From assembly GCF_020911885.1 (NCBI RefSeq), contig NZ_CP087132.1, positions 2,232,001 through 2,296,000 of the forward strand: DNA of 64,000 nucleotides, given 5' to 3'. The stretch is from Flavobacterium acetivorans (GTDB taxonomy: Bacteria > Bacteroidota > Bacteroidia > Flavobacteriales > Flavobacteriaceae). Shown one piece after another: positions 37,058-46,044 of this stretch. The translations under genes were made by a program, and so were the position numbers. How positions within the stretch are numbered: position 1 is the first letter of the stretch; each line of letters opens with the position of its first letter. A model generated the notes under the pieces. The model was given only the letters and a program-made list of their open reading frames with translations, made no database searches and was not told where the DNA came from.

Positions 37058-39163
37058 TTAAAACTCGATAAATTTTGCTTTCTCCGCGATTATTATTTCA
37101 TCACATTTTGGACAATATTCATGCTCTCCATTCAAATAACCATGAATTGGACAAACACTAAATACGGGAGTAACGGTAATATAAGGCAATTTGAAATTTG
37201 AAATTACTTTCTTTACAAACTGTTTGCAAGCTTCGGGCGAACTGATTTTCTCACTCATGTACAAGTGTAAAACTGTTCCGCCGGTGTATTTGCATTGCAA
37301 TTGGTCTTGTAAAAATAGTGCTTCAAAAGGGTCTTCGGTATGGTCTACCGGGATCTGTGAACTGTTTGTATAATAGATATTTTCTTGTTGTCCGGCTTGA
37401 ATGATATTTGGAAAACGCTTTTTGTCTTCTTTAGCAAATCGATATGTAGTTCCTTCGGCGGGGGTGGCTTCCAGATTGTAGAGGTTTCCGGTTTCCTCCT
37501 GAAATTCCTTCATTCGGTTGCGAATATGATCCAACACTTCGGAAGCAAATTCAATTCCCGATGTAGAGCTAATTGCATCTTGTTTTTCTGTGAAATTGAC
37601 AATCATTTCATTCATACCGTTGACGCCAATGGTCGAAAAGTGATTCCTGAAATGTTGTAGGTATCTTTTGGTGTACGGATACAAACCACGATCATAAAGC
37701 TCCTGAATAAACACTCTTTTTTTCTCTAAAGTCGATTTAGAAAGAAATAATAATTTATCCAGTTGTTGGAATAATTCGGATTTGTTTCCTTTGAATAAAT
37801 AGCCCAAACGAGCCATATTAAGGGTTACTACACCGATGCTTCCCGTCATTTCGGCACTGCCAAAGAGACCGTTTCCTCGTTTTAATAATTCGCGTAAATC
37901 GAGTTGCAATCTACAGCACATAGAACGTACCGCATTAGGCTTGTAAGCTTCAGGATTTTCAATTTTATTGCCGTTTTGATCTAAATTGTATTGGCTTCCT
38001 ATAAAATTTTGGAAATAAGAAGAGCCTATTTTGGCGGTATTTTCAAAAAGTATATCAGTGTTTTCTCCGTTCCAATCAAATTCTTCGGTAATATTTACCG
38101 TTGGAATAGGGAAGGTAAAGGGCTGCCCGCTGGCATCGCCTTCGGTCATTACGGTATAAAATGCCTTATTGATTAGGTTCATTTCTTTTTGGAAATGTTC
38201 ATAACGCAAATCGGTCAGCTTTTTTATGCCGCGCTCTTTGGCTCTGTCCAAAATATTTTTACTGTTAATATTTTCGAAGAGGTGATGATCGTTTTTCGTA
38301 GGAATTTGAGTTTTCAAATCTTCGGGAACCACCCAGTCCAATGTGATATTGGTAAAAGGCGATTGGCCCCAGCGTGCTGGAACATTCAAATTATAAACAA
38401 AACTGCGTATGGCTTTCACGACATCATCAAAGGACAAATTATCTTTAAAAACATAGGGCGCTAAATAGGTATCGAAGGAACTGAAGGCTTGCGCACCTGC
38501 CCATTCACTTTGTAAAATACCAAGAAAATTAGCCATTTGTCCCAAAGCTTCCCTGAAATGAGAAGGGGCTTTGCTTTCTACACGACCGCGAACGCCGTTG
38601 AAACCTTCGTTCAATAAAACGCGTAAACTCCAGCCCGCACAATAGCCCGTCAAGCAATCGAGATCATGGATGTGAATGTCGCCATTGCGATGGGCATAAG
38701 CCTCTTCTTTGGTATAGACTTTATCCAACCAATAATTGGCAATGAGTTTTCCTGCTGCATTGTTTACCAAACCTGCATTAGAGTAGGAAGTATTCGCATT
38801 GGCATTGATTCGCCAATCCGTTTGTTGAATGTATTCTTCTATAGTTTGGCTGCTGTCAACGTAAGTGGTGTCTTCATTCAATCCGTTCACATGTTCGCGT
38901 TGCAATTTTCGAGTGTGACGAAAAAGCATGAAGGAACGCATGACTTCAAAATACTGTTTTTCGAAAAGTTTTTTTTCGATTAGATCTTGAATTTCTTCCA
39001 CGGCCCAGATTTCTTTAAATTGCAATCCAGCCAAAATAGTTTCAAAAACACTTTCATCAAATGCTATGTTGACGCTATTGAAACTTTTTTCGAGCGCATC
39101 TTGTATTTTAAAAGGTTCAAAAGGTTTGTATTCGCTGTTTCTTTTGATAACATATTTTTCCAT
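37058..39163 (-). CDS. nrdD: Anaerobic ribonucleoside-triphosphate reductase, large part lacking the glycyl domain
   Basis: A 701-residue class III RNR. An N-terminal ATP-cone (residues 2-95, YVIKRNSEYKPFEPFKIQDA) precedes the barrel with DIHIHDLDCLTGYCAGWSL, FPIPTVNITEEFDW and the cysteine-rich SMCCRLQLDLRELLKRGNGL. The end has metal-site residues C671, H674, C684 and C687 (CPIHGY, CPKCDE), with a His where many NrdDs have Cys. The chain ends at KFIEF, before the glycyl-radical motif, which is on the next ORF. The enzyme makes dNTPs without oxygen, which fits a denitrifying lifestyle. Confidence 0.9.
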   Translation of the reverse strand: MEKYVIKRNSEYKPFEPFKIQDALEKSFNSVNIAFDESVFETILAGLQFKEIWAVEEIQDLIEKKLFEKQYFEVMRSFMLFRHTRKLQREHVNGLNEDTTYVDSSQTIEEYIQQTDWRINANANTSYSNAGLVNNAAGKLIANYWLDKVYTKEEAYAHRNGDIHIHDLDCLTGYCAGWSLRVLLNEGFNGVRGRVESKAPSHFREALGQMANFLGILQSEWAGAQAFSSFDTYLAPYVFKDNLSFDDVVKAIRSFVYNLNVPARWGQSPFTNITLDWVVPEDLKTQIPTKNDHHLFENINSKNILDRAKERGIKKLTDLRYEHFQKEMNLINKAFYTVMTEGDASGQPFTFPIPTVNITEEFDWNGENTDILFENTAKIGSSYFQNFIGSQYNLDQNGNKIENPEAYKPNAVRSMCCRLQLDLRELLKRGNGLFGSAEMTGSIGVVTLNMARLGYLFKGNKSELFQQLDKLLFLSKSTLEKKRVFIQELYDRGLYPYTKRYLQHFRNHFSTIGVNGMNEMIVNFTEKQDAISSTSGIEFASEVLDHIRNRMKEFQEETGNLYNLEATPAEGTTYRFAKEDKKRFPNIIQAGQQENIYYTNSSQIPVDHTEDPFEALFLQDQLQCKYTGGTVLHLYMSEKISSPEACKQFVKKVISNFKLPYITVTPVFSVCPIHGYLNGEHEYCPKCDEIIIAEKAKFIEF

Positions 39164-39200
39164 AGCATTTGATGATTTTGATTTAGATGAATGTTTTTTC

Positions 39201-39932
39201 CTATTCTTGTCTGGAGAATTTTTTCTCTAGTGCAGCTGCTTTGGGAAATAAAATATTGTTTTCCAGATGAATGTGTTTGTGCAAATCCTGTTCAAATTCT
39301 TGCAGCATAGCAAAAGTCACTTGGTAGGTATTGCAACCATCGGCCGGCGGTGTATAATTGTTGGTTAATGTTGCAATTTTCACAAAACGATCGCCTTCGG
39401 CTTCATGTTCATGTTTCATCATGGCAATCGGGTTTTCTACTGATCCAAAATGCGCTTGTTCAATAAGTTCGTCAGTAATAGTTGCTTTTACCATTTTTTT
39501 GATGAAAGGAAACAAGATCAATTCTTCTTTTTTCATGTGTTGAGCTAATTCTCCAGCACAACCTTTGAATAATTCGTTTATTTCAAACAATTCAGGATGT
39601 ACAGCACCGTGTACGTTGCATAATTTGTCTAAAAAAGGAAGCAAAACTTGGGTTTTTTCTTCCACATAACGATGGTGGGTTTTCTCAATATAATCGACCA
39701 ACAAATCCAATGGCCAAGATTCAAAATCAATCGAATTTTCATTTTTACTTGCCAGAACACTATTGATTTCATCCAGAATCAGATGGCTGTCCAGGTTTTT
39801 GTTTTCGCAGGCCTCTTCTATAGTTCGGTTTCCCTTGCAGCAAAAATCGATTTTGTATTTTGAGAAAATGGCTGCCGTTCTAAAATCTTTTGCGACATAT
39901 TGTCCTATAGTTGTTTGCTCTAAAGTTTCCAT
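39201..39932 (-). CDS. Iron-sulfur cluster repair di-iron protein (RIC/ScdA/YtfE)
   Basis: A 243-residue protein. The N-terminal ScdA_N domain has the conserved C31-C32 in YKIDFCCKGNRTIEEA. The rest is a hemerythrin domain with HHRYVEEKTQVLLPFLDKL, HMKKEELILFPF, MMKHEHEAEGDRF and HIHLENNILFPKA supplying the di-iron ligands. RIC proteins repair or protect Fe-S clusters after NO stress. It is the first gene of the leftward operon. A Bacteroidota -7-like box (complement of 39965-39972) lies 33 bases upstream of its ATG. Confidence 0.93.
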   Translation of the reverse strand: METLEQTTIGQYVAKDFRTAAIFSKYKIDFCCKGNRTIEEACENKNLDSHLILDEINSVLASKNENSIDFESWPLDLLVDYIEKTHHRYVEEKTQVLLPFLDKLCNVHGAVHPELFEINELFKGCAGELAQHMKKEELILFPFIKKMVKATITDELIEQAHFGSVENPIAMMKHEHEAEGDRFVKIATLTNNYTPPADGCNTYQVTFAMLQEFEQDLHKHIHLENNILFPKAAALEKKFSRQE

Positions 39933-39964
39933 ATTTATTATTTTTTATATTAATTATTGTTTTA

Positions 39965-40003
39965 CAAAATTAGCTATTATTTTTAATAAAAGATAAATTT
40001 ATC
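39965..40003 (-). promoter_or_regulatory. Promoter and palindrome upstream of the RIC operon
   Basis: Read on the minus strand, TAATTTTG (39972 to 39965) fits the -7 TAnnTTTG box. A perfect 12-bp palindrome GATAAATTTATC at 39992-40003 lies about 20 bases further upstream, where a -33 element or a regulator would sit. No good TTG -33 is present, which would suit an activated promoter. It differs from the palindromes upstream of norC and nirK. Confidence 0.45.
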
Positions 40004-40117
40004 CGATATTAAATTTTAAACAATTTATTTTCATAAAATAATAGAGGTCAGTGTTGTATGTTTTATTTTTTTGTCTATTTTCTATTTTTTAATATTGAAT
40101 AAAAATTATAACCAAAT

Positions 40118-40131
40118 ATGATTTAAATCAT
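40118..40131 (+). promoter_or_regulatory. FNR/NnrR-like box upstream of norC
   Basis: ATGATTTAAATCAT is a perfect 14-bp palindrome of the form TGAT-N4-ATCA, the CRP/FNR/DNR-type half-site pattern. It lies 104 bases before the norC ATG and 40 bases before the larger palindrome. A matching box (ATGATTTTTATCAT) precedes nirK. Confidence 0.65.
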
Positions 40132-40170
40132 GTTTTAAAGATTTTTTATATAGTTATTTTGTCCGAAACA

Positions 40171-40196
40171 AATAAAGGATATTTTTGTCCTTTATT
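40171..40196 (+). promoter_or_regulatory. 26-bp palindromic operator over the norC -7 box
   Basis: AATAAAGGATA, a 4-base T spacer, and TGTCCTTTATT form an inverted repeat matching at 10 of 11 pairs. The centre contains TATTTTTG (40180-40187), a perfect -7 TAnnTTTG. Its position suits a repressor blocking the promoter. A near copy lies upstream of nirK at 46924-46949. The Rrf2/NsrR-like protein is a candidate ligand, by inference. Confidence 0.55.
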
Positions 40197-40234
40197 GAAA
40201 AACCAAATTTATTAATTAATTAAAACTGATAACT

Positions 40235-40669
40235 ATGCTTTCAAAATCACAAGCTAGAGCATTTTTTTTGGGAGGAACATTGGTCACCTTTTTAATCTTC
40301 ATAGGATTGACTATTTATTCCTTTATGCCCAGAAACGATCAAACCAATTACAAAGAAATTACCAAGGAGGTAGTCAGGGGAAAAGAACTTTGGGAATCCA
40401 ATAATTGCATGGGATGTCACAGCATTATGGGCGAAGGCGGTTATTATGCACCTGAACTGACAAAAGTGCTGGAACGCCGAGGCGAAGGCTATGTAAAAGC
40501 AGTTTTGATGTCTCCGGTGCCTTGGGCTCCAAAGGGGCGAAAAATGGTCGCTTATAAAATGAATGAGGCCGATGCCAATGCGATGGTCGCTTATTTTAAA
40601 TGGATTGGTAAACTGGACTTGAACGGATTCGACAGAGTCGTTTCACCATTAGCACAAGAAAATAATTAA
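40235..40669 (+). CDS. norC: Nitric oxide reductase subunit C (cytochrome c)
   Basis: A 144-residue membrane-anchored cytochrome c. An N-terminal helix (residues 8-30) anchors it, followed by the haem motif C58-MG-C61-H62 and the distal methionine in GRKMVAYKMNE. The segment SIMGEGGYYAPELTKVLERRG is characteristic of NorC. It passes electrons to NorB for 2 NO to N2O. It is the first gene of the nor operon, downstream of two regulatory palindromes. Confidence 0.95.
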   Translation: MLSKSQARAFFLGGTLVTFLIFIGLTIYSFMPRNDQTNYKEITKEVVRGKELWESNNCMGCHSIMGEGGYYAPELTKVLERRGEGYVKAVLMSPVPWAPKGRKMVAYKMNEADANAMVAYFKWIGKLDLNGFDRVVSPLAQENN

Positions 40670-40774
40670 TACAAATAGATATGAATTCGCCACTTAAAAC
40701 AAGTTTGTTGAAAACAAACACCATTAAAAAAAGGCGATATTATATTTGACCGATAACAAATAAAATTTACAAAT

Positions 40775-42196
40775 ATGAAATATAAATCACAAAAAGTTGC
40801 CTATTGGTTTTTTGGCTTGTGTATGTTGCTGTTTTCGTTACAGATCGTATATGGCTTTATTATGGGTTTTGACCGAATAGGAATACAAGGATTACACGAG
40901 ATTATTCCTTTTAATGTGGCAAGAGCCGTACATACTAATTTGTTAGTAGTGTGGTTGTTAACGGGTTTTATGGGTGCCGCTTATTATATTATTCCTGAAG
41001 AAGCCCAACATGAATTGATTAGTGTAAAATGGGCTTATGTCCAGTTGATATCCCTGGCTGTTGTAGGTGTTATTGCCATTGTTGGCTTTCACTTTAACCA
41101 CTGGGAAGGAAGAAAATTCCTTGAGATTCCTAGAGAATTAGACTTTTTAGTCGTTATCAATGTGTTGCTTTTCTTGTTCCTGATCATAGGAACACTTTAT
41201 AAAGGAAAACAGAAAACAACTACCGCAATAGTATTGGTAATGGGATTGTTCTTTGCTGCTCTACTTTATATCCCCGGAATGATTTGGTTTGATAGCCAAG
41301 TAATGGATTCATTTTTCCGTTGGTGGGTGGTTCACCTATGGGTTGAAGGCGTTTGGGAATTGATCATGGGAGGTATTTTATCTTTCTTATTAATCAAATT
41401 AACTGGTGTAGATAGAGAGGTTATCGAAAAATGGTTGTACGTGATTGTAGGTCTTACTTTCCTTTCGGGAGTTCTTGGAACAGGGCATCATTACTATTAT
41501 ATTGGAGTCAATAAAATTTGGTTAATCGTTGGCGGAATATTCTCTGCATTAGAACCTTTGGCTTTCTTAGCAATGGCGTTATTTGCTGTGAATATGTACC
41601 GAAAAGGCGAGAAAAGTCATCCAAACAAAATAGCTTTATTCTGGACCATTGGTGCGTCTATCGTTTCTTTTGTCGGAGCTGGATTGTTAGGTTTTGCGCA
41701 CACATTACCACAAACGAATCTTTATACTCACGGAACATTAGTTACAGCCATGCATGGTCATTATGCCTTTTGGGGTGCTTATGCGATGATTGTTTTGGCA
41801 ATTATCAGTTATGCGCTTCCTAACCTGACCGGACGTAAACGCTATAATAGCACCCAAGGAAATATGGCTTTCTGGTTATCCAATATAGGGATGCTTGGAA
41901 TGACAGTTGCTTTTGGAGTAGCCGGAGTAGTTCAGGTATACATGGAACGTAAGCTGAAAATGGATTTCATGGATGTTCAAAACGAGATCAGTATTCACTT
42001 TGTAGTCTTACTAATTTGTGCGACCATGTTTACCACGGGAATTGCACTTTTTATATATGATTTTGTGAAGTATGGTAGACCTACTGATGAAGCTTTGGAA
42101 GGACAACAAAACGGAAATCTTTCTTCTTCTGAAATAAAAATAGGTCGCAATCCTGCCTTAAAACAGAATGCTGCTATTTCTGAAAAAATAAATTAG
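40775..42196 (+). CDS. norB: Nitric oxide reductase subunit B (cNOR catalytic subunit)
   Basis: A 473-residue haem-copper-oxidase-type protein with twelve helices. Haem ligand H53 is in ARAVHTNLLVVW. The non-haem iron site is HLWVEGVWELIMGG (His and the cNOR-specific Glu), with the histidine pair in GTGHHYYYIG. The high-spin and low-spin haem ligands are in AMHGHYAFWGAY. No N-terminal quinol-oxidising extension is present and NorC is adjacent, so it is cNOR, not qNOR. The norC-norB gap is 105 bases, with no further ORF I trust. Confidence 0.96.
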   Translation: MKYKSQKVAYWFFGLCMLLFSLQIVYGFIMGFDRIGIQGLHEIIPFNVARAVHTNLLVVWLLTGFMGAAYYIIPEEAQHELISVKWAYVQLISLAVVGVIAIVGFHFNHWEGRKFLEIPRELDFLVVINVLLFLFLIIGTLYKGKQKTTTAIVLVMGLFFAALLYIPGMIWFDSQVMDSFFRWWVVHLWVEGVWELIMGGILSFLLIKLTGVDREVIEKWLYVIVGLTFLSGVLGTGHHYYYIGVNKIWLIVGGIFSALEPLAFLAMALFAVNMYRKGEKSHPNKIALFWTIGASIVSFVGAGLLGFAHTLPQTNLYTHGTLVTAMHGHYAFWGAYAMIVLAIISYALPNLTGRKRYNSTQGNMAFWLSNIGMLGMTVAFGVAGVVQVYMERKLKMDFMDVQNEISIHFVVLLICATMFTTGIALFIYDFVKYGRPTDEALEGQQNGNLSSSEIKIGRNPALKQNAAISEKIN

Positions 42197-42302
42197 TTCA
42201 CTTCAATACTTTATTATTGCTAACAAAACTCATTCCTATTGAATACAGCACTTGAAACCGTATGTAAACAGTAGAATGGGTTTTGTTTTTAAAAACAAAA
42301 TT

Positions 42303-43082
42303 ATGTCAGCAAAAATTCCATATTACCAAGCTGTAGGTAAAGAAAAAGAAGTCTTTGAACATGCCTATAAAAATAAAATCCCTTTTTTGCTAAAAGGGCC
42401 TACAGGAACCGGGAAATCTCGTTTCATAGAACACATGGCTCATGTATTGGATAAAAAAATCATTACGATTAGTTGCCACGAAGAAACTTCTTCGACTGAT
42501 TTAATTGGTCGTTTTATTATCAAAGGAGCCGAAACGGTGTGGCTTGACGGACCGTTAACTACAGCTGTAAAAGAAGGTTCTATTATTTATTTGGATGAGG
42601 TAGCCGAAGCACGTCCCGATGTGATTGTGGCCATTCACTCCTTGACGGATCACAGACGCGAACTTTTCATCGATAAATTGGGCGAAACTGTAAAAGCGCA
42701 CGAAGATTTTATGTTAGTCGCTTCTTTCAATCCGGGTTATCAAAGAGGATTTAAAGAACTGAAACCTTCCACAAGACAACGATTCATTGCCGTTTCATTT
42801 GAATACCCAGAGTCGAAAATTGAAACAGAAATATTGGTAAATGAAACCCAAGTGGAACAGGATGTGGCCAAGAAACTGGTAGCCATCGGGAATAAAATCA
42901 GAAACTTAACCGAATTAGGCTTGACCGAAACCGTTTCTACCCGTTTGTTAGTGGATGCCGCCAAAATTATTCAAAGCGGACTCCCCAAAAGATTATCGGT
43001 ACACGTTGCCGTTGTAGAACCCTTAACAGACGATTTGCAAACGACACAAGCCTTAAAAGATTTGTGCGATTTGATGATATAG
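42303..43082 (+). CDS. norQ: NorQ/CbbQ-type MoxR AAA+ ATPase
   Basis: A 259-residue AAA+ ATPase. Walker A is GPTGTGKSR at about 32-40 and Walker B IIYLDEVAEARPDV near 95; VASFNPGYQRGFKELKPSTRQRF carries the sensor and arginine-finger region. I chose ATG 42303 rather than TTG 42252, which adds 17 residues not expected in the family. NorQ with NorD inserts the non-haem iron in NorB. Confidence 0.92.
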   Translation: MSAKIPYYQAVGKEKEVFEHAYKNKIPFLLKGPTGTGKSRFIEHMAHVLDKKIITISCHEETSSTDLIGRFIIKGAETVWLDGPLTTAVKEGSIIYLDEVAEARPDVIVAIHSLTDHRRELFIDKLGETVKAHEDFMLVASFNPGYQRGFKELKPSTRQRFIAVSFEYPESKIETEILVNETQVEQDVAKKLVAIGNKIRNLTELGLTETVSTRLLVDAAKIIQSGLPKRLSVHVAVVEPLTDDLQTTQALKDLCDLMI

Positions 43083-43191
43083 AAAAGAGTGGACAGTAAT
43101 CAGTTTTTAGTGGTCAGTCAAATTGACTCCTAACAATAACTGAAGATTAAGTATTGACTCCTCCGAACAATAATCACTGAATACTAAAAAA

Positions 43192-44967
43192 ATGGGATTT
43201 GAATTAGACGAATATTTAGTTGGAAAGTTTTTCAAGCAATTGAAAAAAAGCAGAAAAATTGACCCCGAAATTATAGCAAGAACCGTTATTTTAAATGATA
43301 TTAAACCCCGTTTGACGATTTTGGCGCGGGCATTAACAGGGAATCCAATTGATATTTTCCCTGCCGAAAGAGAAGGCGGTTATAAAAATAATAATTTTTT
43401 TCTTCCGGTTTCATTCTCCGAATTAGCTACAACCGAGGAGAATCTGACTTTTTATCTTTTCCGAGTTTTGTATCTCAGCATTCAAAAACGCTTGGATTTC
43501 AACTGGAAACCCACAGAGAGAGAGCAAACCTTGGAACTTTCGCAACAAAAAGCATTGGAAACCTCCGAAGAAATTCTGTCTGTTTTATTCGAAGAATTTT
43601 CTTTTGATACTGATTTTCATTCAAAAGTGAGAGATCATTTTGCTGAAAAAGCAACCGATAAAATCCCTGCTGATTATTCCTGGTTGTACGGAAAATGGAT
43701 GCAGAACGAAATCGAACTGAATAGCGATAAAAAGTTGGAAAATTTTTCGGATAAAACCAAAAAAGGAAGCGAGCTGCAACCGACAACTACACTAAAAGCA
43801 ACAGCAGTAGAAGAAGTAATTACGGTTGAGCTGGACAAAAAACAACAGGAAGATTATGTGATGTTGCATAATTTTGAAAAAGTAGAAACGGCCGAAGAGT
43901 TCAATGGGGTTTGGCGCGATTTTGATGGTTCAGACGAACTGGAAGAACATCAGGATGCACTGGAGGAACTCAGTATGAAATTCACCGTTCGAGTGGATGA
44001 TACTGCGCATTCCGTCTATCAGGCGGATTTTATAGAAAACACCACCATTTCAGAAAGTGCCGAAGTGGATGATAAAGGTTTTCACTTGATGTATGACGAA
44101 TGGGATTTTGACAAACGTCAGTACAAAGATAATTTCTGTAAGGTGTATCCCAAATCACAACTAAAATCGGATAGCGGGTATTACCAAAGAACCATTAAAA
44201 AAAATGCTTCTACATTAATAGGCTTGCGCAAAATGTTGACGAGCGTCAACAACAAAATGCAACAGCAAAAACGACAAACCCAAGGCGAAGAATTTGATAT
44301 CGATGCTATCACGGATTTGTATGTGGATGTACATTCCAAACGAACTCCTTCCGAAAAAATATACATTTCGAATCGGAAAAAAGAGAAAGATTTGTCCATT
44401 CTCCTTCTTCTAGATATTAGCCTTTCCAGCGACGGTTATGCCGCAGGAAACAGAGTGATTGATGTAGAAAAGGAAGTATCGATACTTTTTGGAGAAATGT
44501 TGAACGAATTCAATATTGATTTCTCGATTGACAGTTTTTATTCGAAAACCCGTAATTATTCGACTTATTTGACGGTCAAAGATTTTGATGAAAAATGGAA
44601 TGTGGCCAAACACAAAATTGGCGCTATAGAACCCAACGGTTACACCCGAATCGGGGCTGCCTTGCGACATGCCGGCGCACGACTCGACAAAAGAAGTACT
44701 AAAAACAAATGGGTCATCTTAATTTCTGACGGAAAACCCAATGACTACGATAAATACGAAGGAAAGTACGGTATCAATGACGTAAAACAAGCGCTTCGGG
44801 AACTCAATAACAGAAATATCAATTCGTATGCGTTGGCCATTGAAGCGCAGGCCAAATATTATTTGCCTCAAATGTTCGGACAAAATCACTATCAGATTCT
44901 GACAACTCCTGTTGAGTTGTTGCAATCCTTGGTGAAATTGTACGAGAAAATTAAACACCAAAAATAA
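43192..44967 (+). CDS. norD: NorD von Willebrand factor A protein
   Basis: A 591-residue protein with a C-terminal VWA domain (about 390-585). The MIDAS motif DISLSSDGYAAG is preceded by KDLSILLLL, and a second MIDAS region is WVILISDGKPNDYDKYE. The N-terminal ~370 residues are helical and charged, as in NorD/CbbO. It partners NorQ in maturing the NO reductase. The norQ-norD gap is 109 bases and holds no gene I can support. Confidence 0.9.
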   Translation: MGFELDEYLVGKFFKQLKKSRKIDPEIIARTVILNDIKPRLTILARALTGNPIDIFPAEREGGYKNNNFFLPVSFSELATTEENLTFYLFRVLYLSIQKRLDFNWKPTEREQTLELSQQKALETSEEILSVLFEEFSFDTDFHSKVRDHFAEKATDKIPADYSWLYGKWMQNEIELNSDKKLENFSDKTKKGSELQPTTTLKATAVEEVITVELDKKQQEDYVMLHNFEKVETAEEFNGVWRDFDGSDELEEHQDALEELSMKFTVRVDDTAHSVYQADFIENTTISESAEVDDKGFHLMYDEWDFDKRQYKDNFCKVYPKSQLKSDSGYYQRTIKKNASTLIGLRKMLTSVNNKMQQQKRQTQGEEFDIDAITDLYVDVHSKRTPSEKIYISNRKKEKDLSILLLLDISLSSDGYAAGNRVIDVEKEVSILFGEMLNEFNIDFSIDSFYSKTRNYSTYLTVKDFDEKWNVAKHKIGAIEPNGYTRIGAALRHAGARLDKRSTKNKWVILISDGKPNDYDKYEGKYGINDVKQALRELNNRNINSYALAIEAQAKYYLPQMFGQNHYQILTTPVELLQSLVKLYEKIKHQK

Positions 44968-44975
44968 GTAACGCG

Positions 44976-45941
44976 ATGAACGAAACATCAAACTCCATCA
45001 CACTTCCCGAAGGACATCCCGTACAGGTTTACTTTCAGGAGAATGACATAATACATCGGCTTTTAGAAGAAATAACCGCTGTTGATTCGTATGAAGAATT
45101 TCAGAAATATACCAATATTTTTAATCAACTTCATACCATTGAGAAACGTTTTGCCCGAAAAGAAAATCAGCTTTTTCCTTTTTTGGAGAAAAAAGGTTGG
45201 CTAGGACCTTCTCAAGGAATGTGGTCTTTTCACGATAATCTTCGGGAACAATTTCGAATGTTGCGAACCAACATGGATAATAAGGATTTCAATAGCATTA
45301 AAACCAATACGCCTTATTTAGTCAATGGAATTTCCCGATTATTGGAGGTCGAAGAAACGGTTTTGTTTCCCAATGCTTTGGAGCTTTTGGCGGAAAAAGA
45401 TTGGATTGAAATGCGTAAAGGCGAAGAAGAAATAGGTTGGATGTTAGCCCAACCACCAGCTCCTTTTCCTAGTGTGGCTTATGTGCATCCGAGTGAAGAT
45501 TTTACCATTCGAGAAATGCCTTTCTCATTAGAAAACACTTCGCATTATGACGAAGGGCACATGACAGTGGAACAGGTAAATTTATTGTTCAGAACCATGC
45601 CTTTGGACCTTACTTATGTGGATGAAAACGATAAAGTTATTTTTTACAATAGGGGAGAAGAACGCGTGTTTCCTAGAAGTGCGGGAATCATTGGTCGAGA
45701 AGTAAAATTTTGCCATCCACCCAAAAGTGTTGGAACGGTCTTGAAAATTTTGGAAGAATTTAGAAAAGGAACTAAAAGCGAATCTTCATTTTGGATTAAT
45801 TACAAAGAGCGACTGATCTACATTCGTTATTTCGCGGTTAGGGATGCCAATTTGAATTACAAAGGCGTTATCGAAATGTCTCAGGATATCACCGATATCA
45901 AGAAAATTGAAGGTGAAAAACGATTGCTGGATTGGGAATAA
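44976..45941 (+). CDS. Hemerythrin/PAS protein of the DUF438 type
   Basis: A 321-residue protein nine bases after norD. Residues 15-165 are hemerythrin-like, with EGHPVQVYFQENDIIHRLLE, IEKRFARKENQLFPFLEK, WSFHDNLREQFRM and EVEETVLFPNAL. Residues 190-315 form a PAS domain (LLFRTMPLDLTYVDENDKVI, then VGTVLKILEEFR and YIRYFAVRDANLNYKGVIE). This resembles the DUF438/PAS family seen in nitrogen-oxide clusters. No output domain is present. Sensing O2 or NO is plausible but unproven. Confidence 0.85.
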   Translation: MNETSNSITLPEGHPVQVYFQENDIIHRLLEEITAVDSYEEFQKYTNIFNQLHTIEKRFARKENQLFPFLEKKGWLGPSQGMWSFHDNLREQFRMLRTNMDNKDFNSIKTNTPYLVNGISRLLEVEETVLFPNALELLAEKDWIEMRKGEEEIGWMLAQPPAPFPSVAYVHPSEDFTIREMPFSLENTSHYDEGHMTVEQVNLLFRTMPLDLTYVDENDKVIFYNRGEERVFPRSAGIIGREVKFCHPPKSVGTVLKILEEFRKGTKSESSFWINYKERLIYIRYFAVRDANLNYKGVIEMSQDITDIKKIEGEKRLLDWE

Positions 45942-45970
45942 TATCTAATTATAACGACCATTTTTTTTGA

Positions 45971-46026
45971 CCTCCTCTTCGCTTCAATCAGATTCCAACT
46001 AATAAAAAGTAGAGAGGAGGTTTTTT
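45971..46026 (+). terminator. Possible terminator within the nor cluster
   Basis: CCTCCTCT at 45971-45978 pairs with AGAGGAGG at 46013-46020, followed by six T residues. The 34-base loop is long, so termination may be partial. It would separate norCBQD and the PAS gene from norE/norF. Confidence 0.5.
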
Positions 46027-46044
46027 GAAAATTTGGTAAACAAA

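Noticed and set aside
40670..40774. A 22-codon ORF between norC and norB
   Set aside because: Too short, no domain and no clear ribosome-binding site; probably leader sequence.
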